A stretch of DNA of 64,000 bases from Flavobacterium humidisoli. Its GTDB lineage: Bacteria; Bacteroidota; Bacteroidia; Flavobacteriales; Flavobacteriaceae. Within the stretch, counting starts at the first letter, position 1. The number at the start of each line of letters is the position of its first letter. Shown here piece after piece: positions 39,882 to 49,243 of the stretch. Under the pieces are notes generated by a model. That model worked only from the letters and a program-made list of their open reading frames with translations. It was not told the DNA's origin and made no database searches. Location of the stretch: contig NZ_CP096829.1 in the NCBI RefSeq assembly GCF_023272795.1, positions 3,658,001 through 3,722,000 of the forward strand. Reading direction: 5' to 3'. The position numbers and the translations under genes are program-made.

Positions 39882-42164
39882 CTATTTTTTATCTTCAGAG
39901 AGAATTAAAGTAGAAGGTATATTAGCCAGCCAAGGACTTTTATTCTCTACCAAATGTTTCCATCCATCAATAGAAATCAGCATAAGGTCTTGTTGTTCAA
40001 GAAAATCTTTTTCAATAGATTGTTCTTTTCTTAGAGTCAGCTTGTTTGGAGCTGCCTGTTCCATTAGTCTAATTTTTTCTTTCGTGTCCAGATCGGCCAT
40101 AATTTTGCCTTCAACATCCAAAATTTCAATTCTCGCATTGATATTCTGAATGAATTTCTGAACGTAGTTCTGAATGAAATTCCAATCTTTTAAACTAAAA
40201 AGGGGAATAAAAATCGTGTTGATGTCGGCTAAATCCTTGTCAATCAAAACTCCAACAGGAATATGTGATTTTGCAATAATTTGTCTTGTTCCGTCATCAA
40301 AAGGAGCAGATTCTAAAATGTTTTCCTTTCCAGTTACGGTATTTAATATTTTTTCAGGATTGATAATTCGAGTTGTAAATCCCAGCACTCTTCCTAATAA
40401 ACTTCCTTGATAGATAGATTGCCCAATTCCAACCAATAATAAATCATGTTTGCTTTTGTTGGCAACATTTACAATTTCGTTATCAATATCAGAAGATGCC
40501 TTAAACATAGTAGTGATATTTCGATTTAAAGCAACAGATTCTTCTACAATATCTTTAAACTTTTCGTTTTCATAAACATCTGTGTTGTAGTGATGTAATT
40601 CTTCTGTAGGAAGAAAATGCATGGCTGTAATTTCAGAGCTTTCAGAACGTTTATTGGTTAATCCGTCAGCAACTTTAAACAAAGCCCTTCCAGATTCCGG
40701 TCTGTCAAAAGACAATAAAATTCGGTACTTGTTTTTTAATGCAATATCTTCTTCGGTTTCTTGTTTGCTAGATCTAAAAAGCCAGTTGATTAAATCTAAT
40801 GTTGGGCCAGTCATAAATGTAGTAGCCAGCGCCATAATAACAAACATCGAGAACAATTCTGGACTTAAAACGCCAAGATCGTAACCAATATTTAAAGCCA
40901 CCAATTCTGTTAAACCTCGTGTGTTCATCAAAGCTCCAATCGATAAACTGTCTTTCCAGTTTTGTCCCACAAATCTTGCTGCAAGAGCACTGCTGACAAA
41001 TTTGCCTATAACAGCTACTGCAAAAATTAATCCTGCAATTTTCCATAAATAAGGTTCGTTCAACAAGCCAATTTGCGTTCTTAAACCAGTGAAAACAAAG
41101 AATAGCGGCAATAAAAGTACTAGCGCAACGTCTTCCACTTTTTCGATAAATAGATTTCTGAATCTAATATTTTCGGGCATGATCGCTCCAGCAATAAAAG
41201 CTCCAAATAAAGCATGGATTCCGATAACTTCTGTTAAGTAAGAAGAAACCACAAGCGTTAAAAAGAAAATAGCGACGATTGGCTTGCTTAATTTTTCGCT
41301 TGTAGCGTACAAATCTCCAATTCTTTTAAGGAACGGACGAACCACTTTTATCATTAAGAAAACATATCCTAAAGCCAAAACAACAGTGTATAAAGCACTT
41401 CCAAAAGAACCCGCTTTTACGATTGCAATTACAACAGCAAGAATACACCACGCCGTAATATCATCTGCAGCGGCACAGGTAATTACGATAGTTCCTAATT
41501 TTGTTTTATGAATGCCGCGTTCCTGCACAATTCTGGCAAGTACCGGAAACGCAGTGATACTCATCGCGATTCCGGCAAACAAACCAAAAGATGTAAATTG
41601 TACATCTGCGGGGGCAAACTCGTCATATATAAAATACGCTAGACCCATTCCTAAAACAAATGGAATAATAATACTCGCGTGACTTATAACTACAGCATCG
41701 TGGGCTTTGTTTCTCAAAATCTTCATATCAATCTCCATTCCCACGATATACATGAAAAGGATTAAACCAATCTGGCTTAAGAACTGAAGATTTCCAAGTG
41801 ATTCGGCAGGAAATAAGGCTGTAGAAAACTCAGGAAGATACATTCCGATTAAAGAAGGACCCATCACAATTCCTGCAATCATTTCTCCAATTACGGCGGG
41901 CTGTTTTATTTTAATGCAAATCCATCCAAAAATACGGGCAACAAAAATAATGGTAACAATTTGGGCCAACAAAAGCGCTAAAGGATGATGCAGGTTTTTT
42001 ATAAGAGAATCGAGAAATTCGCTCCATTGGCTTTTGTCTGAAGTAGGGATTTTAAGATTTCGGCCTGTTTCCAGTTTCACGCCTAACAAAATAATCCAAT
42101 ACATTAGGACGGAGAATCCTCCAATAACTCCAATGTAAAAAATACTGTTTCTTAAATTTTTCAT
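39882..42164 (-). CDS. CPA2-family cation:proton antiporter with C-terminal USP-like domain
   Basis: 760 residues. An N-terminal membrane helix and a 12-13 helix transporter domain (about 55-455) include the unwound-helix acidic motif CAAADDITAWCIL with the paired aspartates, and GALMNTRGLTELVALNIG, both typical of the KefB/NapA-like CPA2 group. The C-terminal third (about 480-760) is soluble and resembles universal-stress-protein domains (ILLSFDRPESG, LLLVGIGQSIYQGSLLGRVLGF). It exchanges Na+ or K+ for protons at the inner membrane; the soluble part probably senses nucleotide or stress. It is a single gene, divergent from the hybrid kinase. Confidence 0.87.
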   Translation of the reverse strand: MKNLRNSIFYIGVIGGFSVLMYWIILLGVKLETGRNLKIPTSDKSQWSEFLDSLIKNLHHPLALLLAQIVTIIFVARIFGWICIKIKQPAVIGEMIAGIVMGPSLIGMYLPEFSTALFPAESLGNLQFLSQIGLILFMYIVGMEIDMKILRNKAHDAVVISHASIIIPFVLGMGLAYFIYDEFAPADVQFTSFGLFAGIAMSITAFPVLARIVQERGIHKTKLGTIVITCAAADDITAWCILAVVIAIVKAGSFGSALYTVVLALGYVFLMIKVVRPFLKRIGDLYATSEKLSKPIVAIFFLTLVVSSYLTEVIGIHALFGAFIAGAIMPENIRFRNLFIEKVEDVALVLLLPLFFVFTGLRTQIGLLNEPYLWKIAGLIFAVAVIGKFVSSALAARFVGQNWKDSLSIGALMNTRGLTELVALNIGYDLGVLSPELFSMFVIMALATTFMTGPTLDLINWLFRSSKQETEEDIALKNKYRILLSFDRPESGRALFKVADGLTNKRSESSEITAMHFLPTEELHHYNTDVYENEKFKDIVEESVALNRNITTMFKASSDIDNEIVNVANKSKHDLLLVGIGQSIYQGSLLGRVLGFTTRIINPEKILNTVTGKENILESAPFDDGTRQIIAKSHIPVGVLIDKDLADINTIFIPLFSLKDWNFIQNYVQKFIQNINARIEILDVEGKIMADLDTKEKIRLMEQAAPNKLTLRKEQSIEKDFLEQQDLMLISIDGWKHLVENKSPWLANIPSTLILSEDKK

Positions 42165-42465
42165 TTATTTTAATTTTTTGCTCTTCGCAACGACTTGATT
42201 TTCTTGTAAAAAAGATAGAAAAAAGGGCTTTTTTGAAGAGATTAGTTGATAAAATCAGGGCAATTTTATAACAAAATCAGCAGTTGCCCAATAGAGGCTA
42301 TTCAATTTTGTAATGACCAAGAAAAAATTTGTAATGAAATAAAAAAGGGAAGATTTGACCGATCAAAAACGATTGTGCTTAAAGTTGTTTTTATAGAAAA
42401 GTCGAGATAATGCAAGTGTCTTAGACTAAATTGCCTTACCTTTATACCTTTACCACTTGAATAAA
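42165..42465. other. 301-base divergent intergenic region
   Basis: It lies between the antiporter and hybrid kinase. GGGCAA (42258-42263) and TTGCCC (42284-42289) form an inverted repeat on the antiporter side. A possible plus-strand promoter is the TTG at 42431 with TACCTTTA at 42445, which is too closely spaced to be convincing. Nothing else is recognisable. Confidence 0.45.
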
Positions 42466-44451
42466 ATGAATAAAGATTATCCAATTCCAGATAACGAACT
42501 TCAACGTTTAGCTGCCCTAAAACGTTATAATATACTCGACACGCTTCCAGATGATGCTTTTGATGATGCGACAAAGCTTGTCGCTTATATCTGCGGCGTG
42601 CCCATTGCCCATATTTCTTTTATTGATGAAAATAGACAATGGTTCAAATCTGAAATTGGAATAGGAACTTCTGAAGTTCCTCGCGAAATCACTTTTTGCA
42701 ATTATACTATTTTAGATACAAAAATCTTAGAAATCAGCGATACGCATGTTAATGAAACGTTCAAAGACGATCCAAATGTAACGGGCGGATTTAATGTACG
42801 TTTTTATGCAGGTGTACCCCTTACAACGCCCGATGGCTATAATATTGGAACTTTGTGTGCAGTTGATCATGTCGTAAAAGAACTGAATGAAAATCAGCGA
42901 AATGCACTTTCTATTGTTGCCAAACACGTTATTGCACAATTGGAATTAAGCACAAAAAACGGTCAATTATACGCGCAGAGAAAAATTGCCGAACGTGCAG
43001 TTTTGGCAAGAGACAGTTTTTTGGCCAATATGAGCCACGAAATCAGAACGCCTTTAAACGCAATTATTGGCTTTACAGATTTGCTTGCACAGACAGAGCT
43101 CGATGAGACACAGCGGGATTATATTGAAAGCGTGCAGATTGCAGGCGAAAATTTACTTCTGATTGTAAATGATATTTTGGATCTTTCAAAAATTGAGTCG
43201 GGAAATTTACCAATAGAAGCCGAACCATTTAATTTGAAGAAAACACTCAAACACGTCTATAATTTACTGAAAGTAAAAGTGCAGAAAGAGGTGGAGTTTA
43301 ATCTTTTTTTGGATGCCGAAATGCCAGATTTGGTTATTGGAGATCAAGGAAGACTTAATCAGATATTGGTAAATCTTATTGGAAACGCGCTGAAATTTAC
43401 AAATGAAGGAGAAGTAACCGTTTCAGTAAAGAAAATAGATGAAACAGAAGACAGTTATTCGCTTAAATTTTCTGTAAAAGATACCGGAATCGGAATTCCG
43501 AAAGATAAACTGGAAACTATTTTTGAACGCTTTACACAAGGGGAAGAAAGTACAACGCGAACATTTGGCGGTACTGGGCTCGGATTGAATATTGTAAAAC
43601 AATTAGTTGAGCTTCAGGAAGGACAAGTTCAGGTAAAAAGTACATTAAATCGTGGTTCTGAGTTTTTCTTTACCCTTTCTTACAAAAAGTCAAATTTTGA
43701 AGAAACCGCAGTAAAAACGGTTTCTAAAAATGATTTAGGAAATCTTAAAATATTGCTTTGCGAAGACAATGTTTTAAACCAAAAGCTTGCAAAAAGCGTA
43801 ATTAATAATTTTGGTTTTGATTTGGATATTGCACAAAATGGCGAAGAAGGGATAGAACTCTTGTCTCAAAACGAATATGATTTGGTTTTAATGGATTTGC
43901 AGATGCCTGTTAAAGACGGTTATCAAACCACAGAATTTATTCGAAATGAGATGAGCTCCAATATTCCGATTATTGCCATGACGGCACATTCTCTGGTAGG
44001 TGAGCAGGAGCGATGCTACAAAGTAGGAATGAATGCTTATGTGCCAAAACCGTTTAAACAATCTGTTCTTTTAAAAGCGATAAAAACAGTAATGACGCCA
44101 GACAACAATGCGCATCATAAGAGAATTATTGATATGTCTTTTTTGGATGAAATGTCTGGAAGCGATCCTGAATTTAGAAAAGATATGATAAATCTTTTTA
44201 TAGAAAAAATTCCAATTCAGGTGACACAGTTAGAAGAGGCATTTAAGAATACGGATTATGAAAATGTAAAAAAACTGGCGCATAATATGAAATCAAGCAT
44301 GGATATATTTATGCTGCAAGATTTGAGCAATTGTCTGTCGATTATCGAAGTAGAAGCGTCATCGGGCGAATTTACTTCGGAAACATTAGATAAAGTGAAT
44401 ATTTTTCACTGCGGAATTGAAGAAGTCGTTAAAATTTTAAAAGAGCTATGA
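42466..44451 (+). CDS. Hybrid sensor histidine kinase (GAF-HisKA-HATPase-REC-HPt)
   Basis: 661 residues from the ATG at 42466; the TTG at 42457 is less likely. GAF domain about 20-155 (CGVPIAHISFIDENRQWFKS), HisKA with phospho-accepting H191 in LANMSHEIRTPLN, HATPase about 295-410 with N and G boxes (NLIGNALKF, DTGIGIPKDKL, GGTGLGLNI), a receiver domain with D477 in VLMDLQMP, and a C-terminal HPt domain with H606 in LAHNMKSSMD. No transmembrane segment, so it is a cytosolic phosphorelay kinase with a redox- or small-ligand-type GAF sensor. The single-domain response regulator 75 bases downstream is the likely final acceptor. Confidence 0.93.
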   Translation: MNKDYPIPDNELQRLAALKRYNILDTLPDDAFDDATKLVAYICGVPIAHISFIDENRQWFKSEIGIGTSEVPREITFCNYTILDTKILEISDTHVNETFKDDPNVTGGFNVRFYAGVPLTTPDGYNIGTLCAVDHVVKELNENQRNALSIVAKHVIAQLELSTKNGQLYAQRKIAERAVLARDSFLANMSHEIRTPLNAIIGFTDLLAQTELDETQRDYIESVQIAGENLLLIVNDILDLSKIESGNLPIEAEPFNLKKTLKHVYNLLKVKVQKEVEFNLFLDAEMPDLVIGDQGRLNQILVNLIGNALKFTNEGEVTVSVKKIDETEDSYSLKFSVKDTGIGIPKDKLETIFERFTQGEESTTRTFGGTGLGLNIVKQLVELQEGQVQVKSTLNRGSEFFFTLSYKKSNFEETAVKTVSKNDLGNLKILLCEDNVLNQKLAKSVINNFGFDLDIAQNGEEGIELLSQNEYDLVLMDLQMPVKDGYQTTEFIRNEMSSNIPIIAMTAHSLVGEQERCYKVGMNAYVPKPFKQSVLLKAIKTVMTPDNNAHHKRIIDMSFLDEMSGSDPEFRKDMINLFIEKIPIQVTQLEEAFKNTDYENVKKLAHNMKSSMDIFMLQDLSNCLSIIEVEASSGEFTSETLDKVNIFHCGIEEVVKILKEL

Positions 44452-44491
44452 TATAATAGAAATATGCATTAGCTTTATAAATAAGAAGTTA

Positions 44492-44499
44492 TAATTTTG
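44492..44499 (+). promoter_or_regulatory. Possible -7 element of the polysaccharide cassette
   Basis: TAATTTTG matches TAnnTTTG and lies 28 bases before the response-regulator start. No TTG is found at the right distance upstream, so support is partial. Confidence 0.4.
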
Positions 44500-44526
44500 A
44501 ATATCCCCCAGATAAAAAAATAAAAA

Positions 44527-44892
44527 ATGAGAATTATTGTAGCAGAAGATAATGATATCCTACGCAAATCGTTATCTTTTTTCTTAGAGTCGAAAGGATT
44601 TAATGTTGACCAGTTTTCTGATGGTAAAGAGGCGTTGGATGCCATAGAAAAAGAAAACTATGACTTAATATTGACTGATATAAACATGCCGGGTGTCAGC
44701 GGAATGGAAATTACGCAACACGTCAGAGAGAACCTTAAATCTGATACTCCTGTAATTATATTAACTTCTTCGGGCGTTGAGCAGACCGAACTTGATTCTT
44801 TTGATATTGGGGCAAACGAATTTATTGCAAAGCCAGTAAGTCCGGCTGTACTTTTAGTGAGGATTAATAAATTACTAAAAACCCGAATCTGA
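44527..44892 (+). CDS. Single-domain CheY-like response regulator
   Basis: 121 residues, receiver domain only: acidic pocket AEDND near the N-terminus, phospho-acceptor D51 in LILTDINMPG, switch Thr/Ser in VIILTSSG and the conserved lysine in FIAKPVSP. There is no output domain, so it must act by protein contact, as CheY or Spo0F do. It is preceded by the hybrid kinase and shares its stop/start (TGATG) with the YaiO-type gene. It is probably the signalling input of the downstream polysaccharide genes; which of them it touches is unknown. Confidence 0.9.
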   Translation: MRIIVAEDNDILRKSLSFFLESKGFNVDQFSDGKEALDAIEKENYDLILTDINMPGVSGMEITQHVRENLKSDTPVIILTSSGVEQTELDSFDIGANEFIAKPVSPAVLLVRINKLLKTRI

Positions 44893-46106
44893 TGAGGTTT
44901 ATTTATTATGCTATTTTCCTGCTTTTTGTTTCCTCTGTTGCCATTGGACAAGAAATCAATATAGATGAAGCTTTGGCCAATGTGAAGCGCGAAGTCGAAA
45001 AAGAAAATTACGATAAGGCTTTATCGATTATTGAACCTCTGCGCGCTAAATATCCTGAAAATGAAGATATACAGATCTTTGCAGGACGCATTTACAGCTG
45101 GAAGAAAGAGTATAAAACAGCTATAAAAATTTTGTCTCCAATGGCAGACAGAAACAATCCAAATCCAGAAGCATTACAGGCACTTGTAAATGTCTATTTT
45201 TGGACAGAGGATTACGAAAAATGTATTTCGTATTGCGATAAATATCTTGCCATTGATCCAAAATCGGTTGATGTTTTGAAGATTAAAGCAACTTGCTTAG
45301 AGAAATTAAACCGCGATCAGGAAGCATTAGATTTAATAGAAAAAGCATCTTATATTGATAATAGCACGCAGGCCTTTAGAGGAATCCGAACGCTTATTGG
45401 GCGCAAAGCAAAAAATGCTGTTTCGTTTTCTTATCTTAATATTTCAACCTCAGATCCTGGACAATCTCCATTTCATTATGGATATGCAGAGTATTCGCAT
45501 AAATTCAGTAAATCGGCAATTGTAGGAAGGGCAAATATTGGAAATGTCAGCAATGAAACCCAAATGTTATTTGAAACCGATTTCTATCAGACTTTTTCAA
45601 ACAAAAGCTATTTGTATGCAAATGCTGGGGTTTCAACAGGAGAAACCATATTTCCTGTAGCAAAAGCTGGTTTAGAATATTATTTTAAGCCACAAAAACA
45701 TTTTGATTTTTCGCTTGGCGCAAGATTTATGCATTTTGATACCGACGATATCACGCTGCTTACAGGACAAGTAGCCTATAATGCCGGAATTTATAGTTTT
45801 GCTTACAGACCTTATTATGATACTTCGAACGAATTGTTTTCTCATGTTTTAAGCGTGCAGCGCGTAAATGAAGAAAAAGAACGTCTTATCAGACTGGAGC
45901 TGCAATACGGAAATGTTCCTTATTTGTATCTGTACAATAATTTTACACAACCTCTAAAAGCGTATCGAGTTGGAATTCAGTATCAGCATCGTTTTGGCGA
46001 TTCTTTTTTTGTACGCCCAATTTTTCTTTATGAAGATGAGGAATATGCACCTGGAGAATATAGAAACAAGTTTAATGTGCAGTTAATTGTAACAAAACGT
46101 TTTTAA
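44892..46106 (+). CDS. YaiO-family outer-membrane beta-barrel with N-terminal TPR
   Basis: 404 residues, signal peptide to about AIGQ (20). TPR-like helices span about 22-155 (NYDKALSIIEPLRAKYPENEDIQIFAGRI in part, CISYCDKYLAIDPKSVDVLKIKA). The rest (about 170-404) is a barrel of amphipathic strands such as FSYLNISTSDPG, YAEYSHKF and FVRPIFLYEDEEYAPGEY, ending in a terminal phenylalanine. This TPR-plus-barrel build matches the YaiO family. Near a glycosyltransferase it may form the outer-membrane exit for a polysaccharide, in the way PgaA or BcsC combine TPR and barrel. That role is inferred. Confidence 0.85.
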   Translation: MRFIYYAIFLLFVSSVAIGQEINIDEALANVKREVEKENYDKALSIIEPLRAKYPENEDIQIFAGRIYSWKKEYKTAIKILSPMADRNNPNPEALQALVNVYFWTEDYEKCISYCDKYLAIDPKSVDVLKIKATCLEKLNRDQEALDLIEKASYIDNSTQAFRGIRTLIGRKAKNAVSFSYLNISTSDPGQSPFHYGYAEYSHKFSKSAIVGRANIGNVSNETQMLFETDFYQTFSNKSYLYANAGVSTGETIFPVAKAGLEYYFKPQKHFDFSLGARFMHFDTDDITLLTGQVAYNAGIYSFAYRPYYDTSNELFSHVLSVQRVNEEKERLIRLELQYGNVPYLYLYNNFTQPLKAYRVGIQYQHRFGDSFFVRPIFLYEDEEYAPGEYRNKFNVQLIVTKRF

Positions 46107-46107
46107 T

Positions 46108-46929
46108 ATGACTGAAATCTGGGAACTATATAAACAAGGTCGGTGGGAAGTGCCTTTTCTTACATTCTCTATTTATCTGTTCATAGCGGCTTCACTTATT
46201 CTATATCTTATTATTGTTGCCAGCAGAAACGGTAAAATAAAGCGAGAACGCCTGAGTAAAGAATATAGTTTTGTTATAGACAAAATAATGTCGGCTGTTA
46301 TTTTTGAAGATGTTCCTTTTGAAGAAGTAAAGAAAGACAAAAATTTCTTAGTTCTTTTTGACACTTCTTTTTTTAGGAAAGTTTTGACGGAATCTCTTAT
46401 AAATCTCCATAAAAACTATGAAGGTGTCTATGCTCAAAAACTGGAACAGTTTTATAAAGATTCGGGATTGATAAAAGATTCATTCAAAAAACTCAAGAGC
46501 CTAAAATGGGAGGTTAAATGCAAAGGAATTACAGAACTGGCAGAGTTTAATATCAATGAAGCTTTTGATCAGATTATTGTTTATTCTAAAGCCAGAAAGA
46601 AAACATTAAAAATCGTAGCAATCAATGCGGCTATTAAACTTGAAGGCGCTGAAAGCATAAAATATCTTGTAGAACATCCAGATCCTATAGACGATTGGAT
46701 GCAACTGAATATTATTGGAGCTTTCAAAAAACATGATATTGGCGATACAGAAGGAGTAGAACATTTATTGGAATCACAAAATATGACAGTGGTTACACTT
46801 GGATTAAAACTGATAAAAGAGCTTAAATTGTCTCAAAAAGTTCCTCATGTAGCGCAATTGGCTGCTCAGACCACCAATACTATCATTAAGTATGAAGCGC
46901 AGAGTATTTTGCAGACCTTAACAGCATAA
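46108..46929 (+). CDS. Membrane-anchored HEAT-repeat protein
   Basis: 273 residues. One transmembrane helix near the N-terminus (about 17-41, FLTFSIYLFIAASLILYLIIV), then a soluble alpha-helical domain. From about residue 125 the helices form HEAT-like pairs (WEVKCKGITELAEFNINEAFDQIIVY, LKIVAINAAIKLEGAESIKYLV, WMQLNIIGAFKKH, MTVVTLGLKLIKELKLS). No catalytic motif is present. HEAT repeats bind proteins, so it may couple the CheY-like regulator to the glycosyltransferase or to the barrel. Gaps to its neighbours are 1 and 12 bases, so it belongs to the operon. Confidence 0.82.
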   Translation: MTEIWELYKQGRWEVPFLTFSIYLFIAASLILYLIIVASRNGKIKRERLSKEYSFVIDKIMSAVIFEDVPFEEVKKDKNFLVLFDTSFFRKVLTESLINLHKNYEGVYAQKLEQFYKDSGLIKDSFKKLKSLKWEVKCKGITELAEFNINEAFDQIIVYSKARKKTLKIVAINAAIKLEGAESIKYLVEHPDPIDDWMQLNIIGAFKKHDIGDTEGVEHLLESQNMTVVTLGLKLIKELKLSQKVPHVAQLAAQTTNTIIKYEAQSILQTLTA

Positions 46930-46941
46930 TCTTATAAGAAA

Positions 46942-48372
46942 ATGACTTTTTTTAATACTGAAATAACGTGGTTTTTGGATGCATATATACTCCTAATATT
47001 GGGTTATGCCATACTAATCATGTCTTCTTATTTAATGTTGGCTTATATTTCTACGAAAGAGCTTAGAAAATATCTTAAACGAAACAGTTTTGTAGATTAT
47101 GATGTTTTGTTAACCAGCGAGTTTGCACCAAAACTTTCGCTTATAGCACCTGCTTATAATGAAGGTTTAACTATTGAAGAAAATGTAAAATCGCTGCTTT
47201 CGCTGAATTACAACAATTATCAGGTTATTGTGGTCAATGACGGAAGTAAAGACAATTCGATGGAAATCCTAACCAAAACCTACGATTTGGTTTTGACTGA
47301 TTTGGATTTTCATCCGCAAATTGAAACCAAAAAAATCAGAGGGATTTACACTTCCAAAAATGCCGCTTTCAAAAAACTGATTGTAGTTGATAAAGAAAAT
47401 GGAGGTAAAGCCGACGCCTTAAATGTCGGACTTAATATTGCCCAAAATCCTTATGTAGTTTGTATTGATGTGGATTGTATTCTTGATAAAGATTCGCTTT
47501 TAAAACTGGCAAAACCATTTTTAGAATCGCATGGAAAACGAATTATTGCAACAGGAGGCGTGGTACGAATTGCCAATCAATGTGTAATTAAAAATGGACG
47601 TTTGGTCGAAGTAAACGTTCCAGATGTAATGCTGTCGAGAATTCAGGTTTTAGAATATTTAAGGGCCTTTCTTTTAGGCCGAATGGCTTGGGGAAAACTA
47701 GATGGTTTATTGCTTATCAGTGGTGCTTTTGGAGCTTTTGATAAAGAAATCGCCATTCTTTCTGGAGGTTACAGTACCAAAACGGTTGGAGAAGACATGG
47801 AACTTATTGTCAGAATGCGTCGTTATATGCTTGATAATAAACTGCCTTACTCGGTAAGTTATATTCCAGATCCGCTTTGTTGGACCGAAGCGCCTGAGGA
47901 TTTTAAAATATTCAAAAAACAGCGCTCCCGCTGGATGAGAGGAACAATAGAAACATTAAGTATTCACCGCGGAATGTTCTTAAATCCAAAATACAAATTA
48001 CTGGGAATGCTGAGTGTGCCGTATTGGACTTTATTTGAATTTCTAGCTCCTGCAATAGAATTTATTGGTTTGGTCATAACCGCTGTATTTATAGTGTTTG
48101 GTTTGCTAAACTGGCATTTTTTCTTTTTACTGCTGCTTTTTGTGTATACATTTGCAGTGTTCTTTTCGGTTATCGCTTTGTACAGTGAAGAAAAAACCTA
48201 TCATAAATACCCCAAACAGGCCGATTTTTTCAAATTACTGATGGCCGCTTTTATTGAACCGTTTTACTTTCATCCGTTGACGGTTTATGCAGCGTTAATT
48301 GGTTATAAAGAAAAAATGATGGGAACCAAAGGCTGGGGAGAAATGACCAGAAAGGGGTTTACTAAGAAATAA
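46942..48372 (+). CDS. Membrane family 2 glycosyltransferase (PgaC/BcsA-like)
   Basis: 476 residues. One N-terminal transmembrane helix (about 9-34), a cytosolic GT2 domain and several C-terminal helices (about 355-440). All processive-GT motifs are visible: D100 in VVNDGS, the DxD pair D176/D178 in CIDVDC, E284-D285 in VGEDMELIV as the acceptor-site base region, and Q327xxR330W331 in KQRSRWMRG. It polymerises a sugar nucleotide, GlcNAc or glucose by family precedent, and moves the chain through the inner membrane. There is no PilZ domain, unlike BcsA. It ends the operon except for a 16-codon response-regulator stub. Confidence 0.92.
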   Translation: MTFFNTEITWFLDAYILLILGYAILIMSSYLMLAYISTKELRKYLKRNSFVDYDVLLTSEFAPKLSLIAPAYNEGLTIEENVKSLLSLNYNNYQVIVVNDGSKDNSMEILTKTYDLVLTDLDFHPQIETKKIRGIYTSKNAAFKKLIVVDKENGGKADALNVGLNIAQNPYVVCIDVDCILDKDSLLKLAKPFLESHGKRIIATGGVVRIANQCVIKNGRLVEVNVPDVMLSRIQVLEYLRAFLLGRMAWGKLDGLLLISGAFGAFDKEIAILSGGYSTKTVGEDMELIVRMRRYMLDNKLPYSVSYIPDPLCWTEAPEDFKIFKKQRSRWMRGTIETLSIHRGMFLNPKYKLLGMLSVPYWTLFEFLAPAIEFIGLVITAVFIVFGLLNWHFFFLLLLFVYTFAVFFSVIALYSEEKTYHKYPKQADFFKLLMAAFIEPFYFHPLTVYAALIGYKEKMMGTKGWGEMTRKGFTKK

Positions 48373-48422
48373 TGAAAATGACAAAGAAGATTTTAATAGT
48401 AGATGATCTCATTACACTTTAA
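48372..48422 (+). pseudogene. Stub of a second response regulator
   Basis: The ATG overlaps the stop codon of the glycosyltransferase (TAATG). The 16 codons read MKMTKKILIVDDLITL and then stop. KILIVDD is the first strand and acidic pair of a receiver domain. What follows (48423-48525) shows no continuation in any frame that I recognise. It looks like the remaining head of a deleted response-regulator gene. Confidence 0.6.
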
Positions 48423-48525
48423 AAAAAATTTCCTTTTGATTAGTAATGTAAAATATGAACTGCTATTTTTGGCATCTGATTAAATTATAGAATAAACTTA
48501 GCAAAGATAAATCACAATTTGAGGT

Positions 48526-48553
48526 TTGTAGTTTTAAAACTACAACGTTGTAG
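48526..48553. promoter_or_regulatory. Overlapping palindromes upstream of the Rossmann-protein gene
   Basis: TTGTAGTTTTAAAACTACAA (48526-48545) is a perfect 20-base palindrome, overlapped by the perfect palindrome CTACAACGTTGTAG (48540-48553). A further TTGTAG lies at 48579-48584. The alternating half-sites TTGTAG/CTACAA look like an operator bound by more than one dimer. Confidence 0.65.
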
Positions 48554-48637
48554 ATTTATTGGCACAGTAAAAAAAGCCTTGTAGTACTTTGCAATGCTGT
48601 ATTTACGTTATAAGGTTAAAAGCAAAGTACAAAACGT

Positions 48638-49192
48638 ATGAAGGTAGGGGTAATTGGTTTATGTAGTTTTACAATGGATTTTGTGAACCGTGCGATCGGG
48701 GCTGGGCATCAGGTTTTATTAAGTTCTACCCGCGAAAATCGTCAGTTTAAAGATATGGCTGAGACTTTGGGAAAGAATGTAAAATTGGTAAGCAAAGACG
48801 AAGCCGCAAAAGCCAGCATTTTGATAGTGTTTATTCCGCGTGAAGATGTTGGATTGTTCCTGACAGATTTGCCAGATATGAGCGAAAAAGTAATCATATA
48901 CGAGAGCAATCCTATTTTTAGTTTAGAATGCTTGAAGCCAAATTCAAAATCATCACCTGAAATTATTGTTTCTCTTTTGCCGGAAGCGCTTGCTATCAGG
49001 GTGCTTAATATCGTTAATCCAGAAGTGTTTTCCGCAATAAACCAAAAACAGAATGCTGATGAAATATTTTATACTGGATTAAATAAACAGGCAAAAAATA
49101 AAGTCAAAACATTTTTTAAAAGCCTAAATCTAGTAGGAGTAGATTTTGAAGAATTGTACCAACTTCCAGTGCACTCCTGTTTCCTGAATTAA
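48638..49192 (+). CDS. NAD(P)-binding Rossmann protein (F420-oxidoreductase-like)
   Basis: 184 residues. It starts with a Rossmann strand-turn-helix (MKVGVIGLCSFTMDFVNRA) in which the usual GxGxxG is degenerate (GLCSFT), followed by VLLSSTREN as a NADP-type second strand and ILIVFIPREDV as the fourth. This fits the NADP-dependent F420-oxidoreductase/DapB-like N-terminal domain. No F420 use is expected in this lineage, so the natural substrate is unknown. It is a single gene behind a palindromic leader and closed by the terminator at 49244. Confidence 0.65.
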   Translation: MKVGVIGLCSFTMDFVNRAIGAGHQVLLSSTRENRQFKDMAETLGKNVKLVSKDEAAKASILIVFIPREDVGLFLTDLPDMSEKVIIYESNPIFSLECLKPNSKSSPEIIVSLLPEALAIRVLNIVNPEVFSAINQKQNADEIFYTGLNKQAKNKVKTFFKSLNLVGVDFEELYQLPVHSCFLN

Positions 49193-49243
49193 AGAGGAAT
49201 ATAGTATGAAACCAGCTTTTAATAATTAGATTATTCAACCTCA

